A DNA stretch of 64,000 nt from Aldehydirespirator sp965221215 (lineage in GTDB: Bacteria; Actinomycetota; Acidimicrobiia; Acidimicrobiales; Aldehydirespiratoraceae): NCBI GenBank assembly GCA_965221215.1, contig OZ244872.1:2046001-2110000 (forward strand), read 5' to 3'. Every line of letters begins with the position of its first letter. Within the stretch, counting starts at the first letter, position 1. The notes beneath the pieces are model-generated. The model searched no databases, was not told the DNA's origin, and saw only the letters and a program-made list of their open reading frames with translations. Below are positions 61,390 through 64,000 of this stretch, piece by piece. The translations under genes were made by a program, and so were the position numbers.

Positions 61390-62161
61390 GATCATTGAGG
61401 TGGAGGCCTACCGGAAGGCCATCTCGGCCACGCAGGGGCGCACCGTGGCCGGTGTCCACGCTCCCGACGAGTGGTTCGCCAAGGGCGGCACCACCACCGA
61501 GGCACTGCGGCTGGAACTGAACGGAGCCTGCATCGAGAGGGTGCGGCGCATCGGCAAGCTGGTGGTTGTCGATACCGACGGGCCCCGGCTGGGGCTGCGG
61601 TTCGGCATGACCGGCAAGATCGTGGTGGACGGGGCCATGCCCATCGACCACCTGCTCTACGACAGCCCCCGCCGCGAGCCGGCCTGGGACCGGTTCGGGC
61701 TGGAGTTCGAGGGCGGGGGCGCCATGGTGCTGCGCGACCCGCGGCGACTTGGCGGCGTGCAGCTCGATCCCGACGAGGAAAAGCTGGGGCCGGACGCCTT
61801 GTCGCTCACACTGGGCCAGCTGCGCAAGGCGCTCGACCGCTCAGCGGTGGCGTTGAAGGCCCGGCTGCTCGATCAGAGCCGCCTGGCCGGCCTCGGCAAC
61901 CTGCTGGTCGACGAGGCGCTGTGGCGGGCCCGGCTGTCGCCCGTGCGGAAGGCGGGAACGCTGGACGCCTCGGAGTCGGTCCGGCTCCATCGGGCCATCG
62001 GTACGACGCTGAAAGTGTTGGGGCAGCGGGGCGGATCCCACACCGGCGACCTCCAGCCGGGCCGCGTCCGAGGTGGCTGCTGCCCCACCGACGGCGCCCC
62101 ATTGCGGCGCGAGCAGGTAGGAGGCCGCACCACCTACTGGTGCCCCGAACACCAGATGTGA
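61382..62161 (+). CDS. Fpg/Nei-family DNA glycosylase, divergent
   Basis: 259 residues. N-terminal PEIIEVEAYRKAI keeps the Pro1-Glu2 catalytic pair but replaces PEVE by IEVE. GLGNLLVDEALW is the H2TH helix. The zinc finger is altered: CCPTDGAPLRREQVGGRTTY then WCPEHQM, with Asp and His in two positions that are Cys in mutM. It probably belongs to an actinobacterial Fpg-like subfamily of uncertain substrate. GTG overlaps the guaD stop by 8 bases. Confidence 0.88.
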   Translation: MPEIIEVEAYRKAISATQGRTVAGVHAPDEWFAKGGTTTEALRLELNGACIERVRRIGKLVVVDTDGPRLGLRFGMTGKIVVDGAMPIDHLLYDSPRREPAWDRFGLEFEGGGAMVLRDPRRLGGVQLDPDEEKLGPDALSLTLGQLRKALDRSAVALKARLLDQSRLAGLGNLLVDEALWRARLSPVRKAGTLDASESVRLHRAIGTTLKVLGQRGGSHTGDLQPGRVRGGCCPTDGAPLRREQVGGRTTYWCPEHQM

Positions 62162-62231
62162 CCGGCTCCGCCACACGCTTGATCCGCCGCAGGACACCCG
62201 CCCCCCACCACCCCGGTCGTAGCATGAACGG

Positions 62232-62825
62232 ATGGCGGGACCGCTGGCGCTGCGCTTCGTGTCGTCGTATCCCCACGCCCGGCAGATGCCCGACACCGCG
62301 GCAGAGATCGCTCTGGTGGGAAGGTCCAACGTGGGCAAGTCGTCGCTGCTGAACGCCCTGGCCCAGCGCAAGCAGCTGGCCCGCACCTCCAAGACCCCCG
62401 GCGCCACCAGGCTGATCAACGCCTTCGAACTGGGGGCGGAAGGCTCGGGCCGCTGGCTGGTGGATCTGCCCGGCTACGGCTACGCCAAGGCCTCGAAGGC
62501 CGAGCAGGCCCGCTGGAGCGCCATGGCCGAGGGATACCTCGCCCACCGGGCGCCGCTGCGGGGCGTGCTGCACCTCATCGACGGCGAGATCGGCCCCACC
62601 GGCGGTGACCTTCAGACCGTCGAATGGCTGGACGGGCTGGACCTCCCCGTCACCTACGTGGCCACCAAGATCGACAAGGTACGACCCTCCCGACGGGGCG
62701 CCCGCAAGGCCGAACTCGCCTCCAAGCTCGACGCCGACCGGGGGGCTGTCCAATGGACCAGCGCGGCCAAAGGCACCGGTATCGCCGAACTGCGGGCCCT
62801 GGTATCCGCCCTGCTCCACGCCTAG
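62232..62825 (+). CDS. engB: ribosome biogenesis GTPase EngB/YsxC
   Basis: 197 residues, circular-order normal GTPase: G1 GRSNVGKSSLLNAL, G2 KTPGATRLIN, G3 DLPGYGYAKASKAEQARW, G4 ATKIDKV, G5 SAAKGTG. It acts in large-subunit assembly. ATG 62232 is 6 bases after TAGCAT. The region 62826-63153 downstream holds only repeats. Confidence 0.95.
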   Translation: MAGPLALRFVSSYPHARQMPDTAAEIALVGRSNVGKSSLLNALAQRKQLARTSKTPGATRLINAFELGAEGSGRWLVDLPGYGYAKASKAEQARWSAMAEGYLAHRAPLRGVLHLIDGEIGPTGGDLQTVEWLDGLDLPVTYVATKIDKVRPSRRGARKAELASKLDADRGAVQWTSAAKGTGIAELRALVSALLHA

Positions 62826-62836
62826 ATCTCGCCTTC

Positions 62837-62881
62837 AAGAGGGCGTGTGGTCTGGATTCGCTCGCCTATTCGCTCGGCCTC
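62837..62881 (-). repeat. MITE-like element, deleted copy F
   Basis: 45-bp remnant keeping both ends, AAGAGGGCGTGTGG at the left and GGATTCGCTCGCCTATTCGC then TCGGCCTCC at the right, with the interior lost. It starts 11 bases after the engB stop. The next 100 bp up to copy E show nothing recognisable. Confidence 0.7.
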
Positions 62882-62987
62882 CAATTGCCTGAGTCATCCG
62901 CCAGTTCGGCGGGCTGGCCGCTCGAAAGTAGGCTCGCGGCCGTGAGTATCCGCGTCACAGACAGCCGCCCGTCTAGAAGCCAGAGCG

Positions 62988-63141
62988 TAGAGGGCGCGCA
63001 AATTGGTGAGAGCCGGTCGCGTCGCAGCGGGGTCATTCCCGCTCTTGTTCGCTGCGCTCACGGGCCGCCCAAACCCCGGCATCACAGCCCACGGCCTCGC
63101 CCGTATGGGCCGGAATCACTCACCCATTCGCTCGGCCTCTT
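62988..63141 (-). repeat. MITE-like element, full-length copy E
   Basis: 154 bp, the same length as copy B and about 92 percent identical to its reverse complement. Ends TAGAGGGCGCGCAAAT and ATTCGCTCGGCCTCTT are 12-of-16 inverted repeats. It contains the long-form block CCAAACCCCGGCATCACAGC. It ends 12 bases before the aminotransferase start. Confidence 0.88.
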
Positions 63142-63153
63142 GAGGTTGAGGCC

Positions 63154-64000
63154 TTGACCGGGGGGCCCCGCAGCGTGGGTGGCCGCTACTTCGTTCAGAA
63201 CCCGGGGCCGACCAACATCCCCGACCGGGTGCTGGAGGCCTTCCGCCGCCCCGCTATCGACTTCGCCGATCCCGAGTTCGTGGCACTGGCCGACAGTATC
63301 TGGGCCGACCTCCCCGAAGTGTTCGGCGGCGCCGACGAGATCGTGGTGCTGACCACGGTGGGACACGGCGCCTGGGAGTCGGCGCTGACCAACACCCTCG
63401 ATCCCGGCGACGCGGTGCTGATTCCCGACTGCGGGATGTTCGGGCGGCGCTGGGCGATGATGGCCCTCGACCTCGGCTACGAGGTGGTGTCCACCTCCCC
63501 GCAGATACGAACACCCATCGACCCGGCCGAGGTCGCCGACATCCTGGCCGCCGACACCGCCCACCGGATCCGCAGCGTGTGCATCGTCCACACCGAGACT
63601 TCCACCGGCGCGGTAGTCGATCTGGCCGCCATGCGGGCCGCCATCGACGCCTCCGGCCATCCGGCGCTGTTCGTGGTGGACGGAGTGTGCTCGCTGGCCA
63701 TCGAGCCGCTGCGTATGCGCGACTGGGGCATCGACGTGGTGGTGGCCGCCGCTCAGAAGGGCCTGATGATGCCGCCGGGCCTGTCGTTCTGCGCGCTGAG
63801 CGAGCGGGCGGTGGAGCGCAACCGCGCCGCGGCCACGCCCCGGTTCCATCTGGCGTGGGCCCCCCGCTTCGAGGAGGGCCACATCTACAAGCGCTTCGGC
63901 GGCACCCCGCCCATCCAGCACATGTTCGCCCTGCGGGCCGCGCTCGACATGATCGCCGAGACCGGCGGCGTCGACGCCTCGATAGCCCGCCACCGGCGCT
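63154..64000 (+). CDS. class V (AGXT-like) aminotransferase, partial
   Basis: 282 codons before the window ends. GGRYFVQNPGPTNIPDRVLE is the alanine-glyoxylate / serine-glyoxylate / pyridoxamine-pyruvate aminotransferase start; VGHGAWESALTN, HTETSTGAVVDLAAMR, FVVDGVCSLAIEPLRMRDWG and AAAQKGLMMPPGLSF (PLP Lys) follow. TTG 63154 with GAGG upstream is assumed; GTG 63175 is possible. The downstream end is outside the window. Substrate pair not resolved. Confidence 0.88.
   Translation, partial: MTGGPRSVGGRYFVQNPGPTNIPDRVLEAFRRPAIDFADPEFVALADSIWADLPEVFGGADEIVVLTTVGHGAWESALTNTLDPGDAVLIPDCGMFGRRWAMMALDLGYEVVSTSPQIRTPIDPAEVADILAADTAHRIRSVCIVHTETSTGAVVDLAAMRAAIDASGHPALFVVDGVCSLAIEPLRMRDWGIDVVVAAAQKGLMMPPGLSFCALSERAVERNRAAATPRFHLAWAPRFEEGHIYKRFGGTPPIQHMFALRAALDMIAETGGVDASIARHRR

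Overview
The window is about 64 kb of dense, very GC-rich bacterial chromosome. It looks actinobacterial, and I infer the class Acidimicrobiia or a near relative. The reasons are a mycothiol-dependent formaldehyde dehydrogenase, a [2Fe-2S]-type coproporphyrin/proto ferrochelatase, a DUF3039 protein, TlyA next to NAD kinase and RecN, many GTG/TTG starts, and a recurrent leaderless promoter layout. In that layout a TANNNT box lies 6-8 bases before the start codon; I count 23 genes with it. The species cannot be named from sequence alone.

Layout. 1-3.2 kb (minus): recN (partial), nadK, tlyA and an alpha/beta hydrolase. 3.2-7.5 kb: a small amide/ureide-type catabolic cluster (amidase, AtzG-like small subunit, RidA, second alpha/beta hydrolase, carbamoylase-type metallohydrolase). 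7.6-11.3 kb: FabH-type ketoacyl synthase, ammonium transporter, and an ERG4/ERG24-type sterol-reductase-like membrane protein. 11.4-16.5 kb: a toxin-antitoxin patch with a DUF2384-type antitoxin and frameshifted RES toxin, an IS256-family insertion with 8-bp target duplication that splits a small gene, and a HipB-HipA-Xre trio, next to tRNA-Ala(CGC). 16.8-34.2 kb: housekeeping genes, namely moaA/moaC/moeA, plsY, uppP, tldE/tldD with a 36-bp minisatellite between them, dxs, nfuA-like, ferrochelatase, mutM, and a cobalamin-riboswitch-controlled cbtBA cobalt transporter.

34.2-45.3 kb is the accessory region with the best chance of an undescribed system. It holds two overlapping DUF488 genes plus a dual-OB-type protein, a 72-bp tandem repeat, a DUF4143 ATPase, a GIY-YIG nuclease, a GmrSD-like DUF262/DUF1524 protein, a 1055-residue protein of unknown function, and a ParA-type ATPase coupled to an unknown 164-residue partner. 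It ends at tRNA-Glu(CTC), whose 3' end has a near-copy inside the island.

45.4-64 kb returns to core genes: tRNA-Glu and tRNA-Gln, a K+ channel, an SpoU methyltransferase, valS, a monoamine oxidase, surE, an ABC-F protein, DNA repair glycosylases, an internally deleted AlkD remnant, mscR, pcm, threonine aldolase, guanine deaminase, engB and a partial aminotransferase.

A dispersed 154-bp MITE-like element with 16-bp imperfect inverted ends is scattered through the window, as two full copies, several deleted ones and solo ends. It lies between genes, often directly upstream of a start codon, and its ends supply stop codons and C-termini of neighbouring genes. At 6.2 kb one copy sits just after a start codon with a 15-bp duplication that restores the gene.
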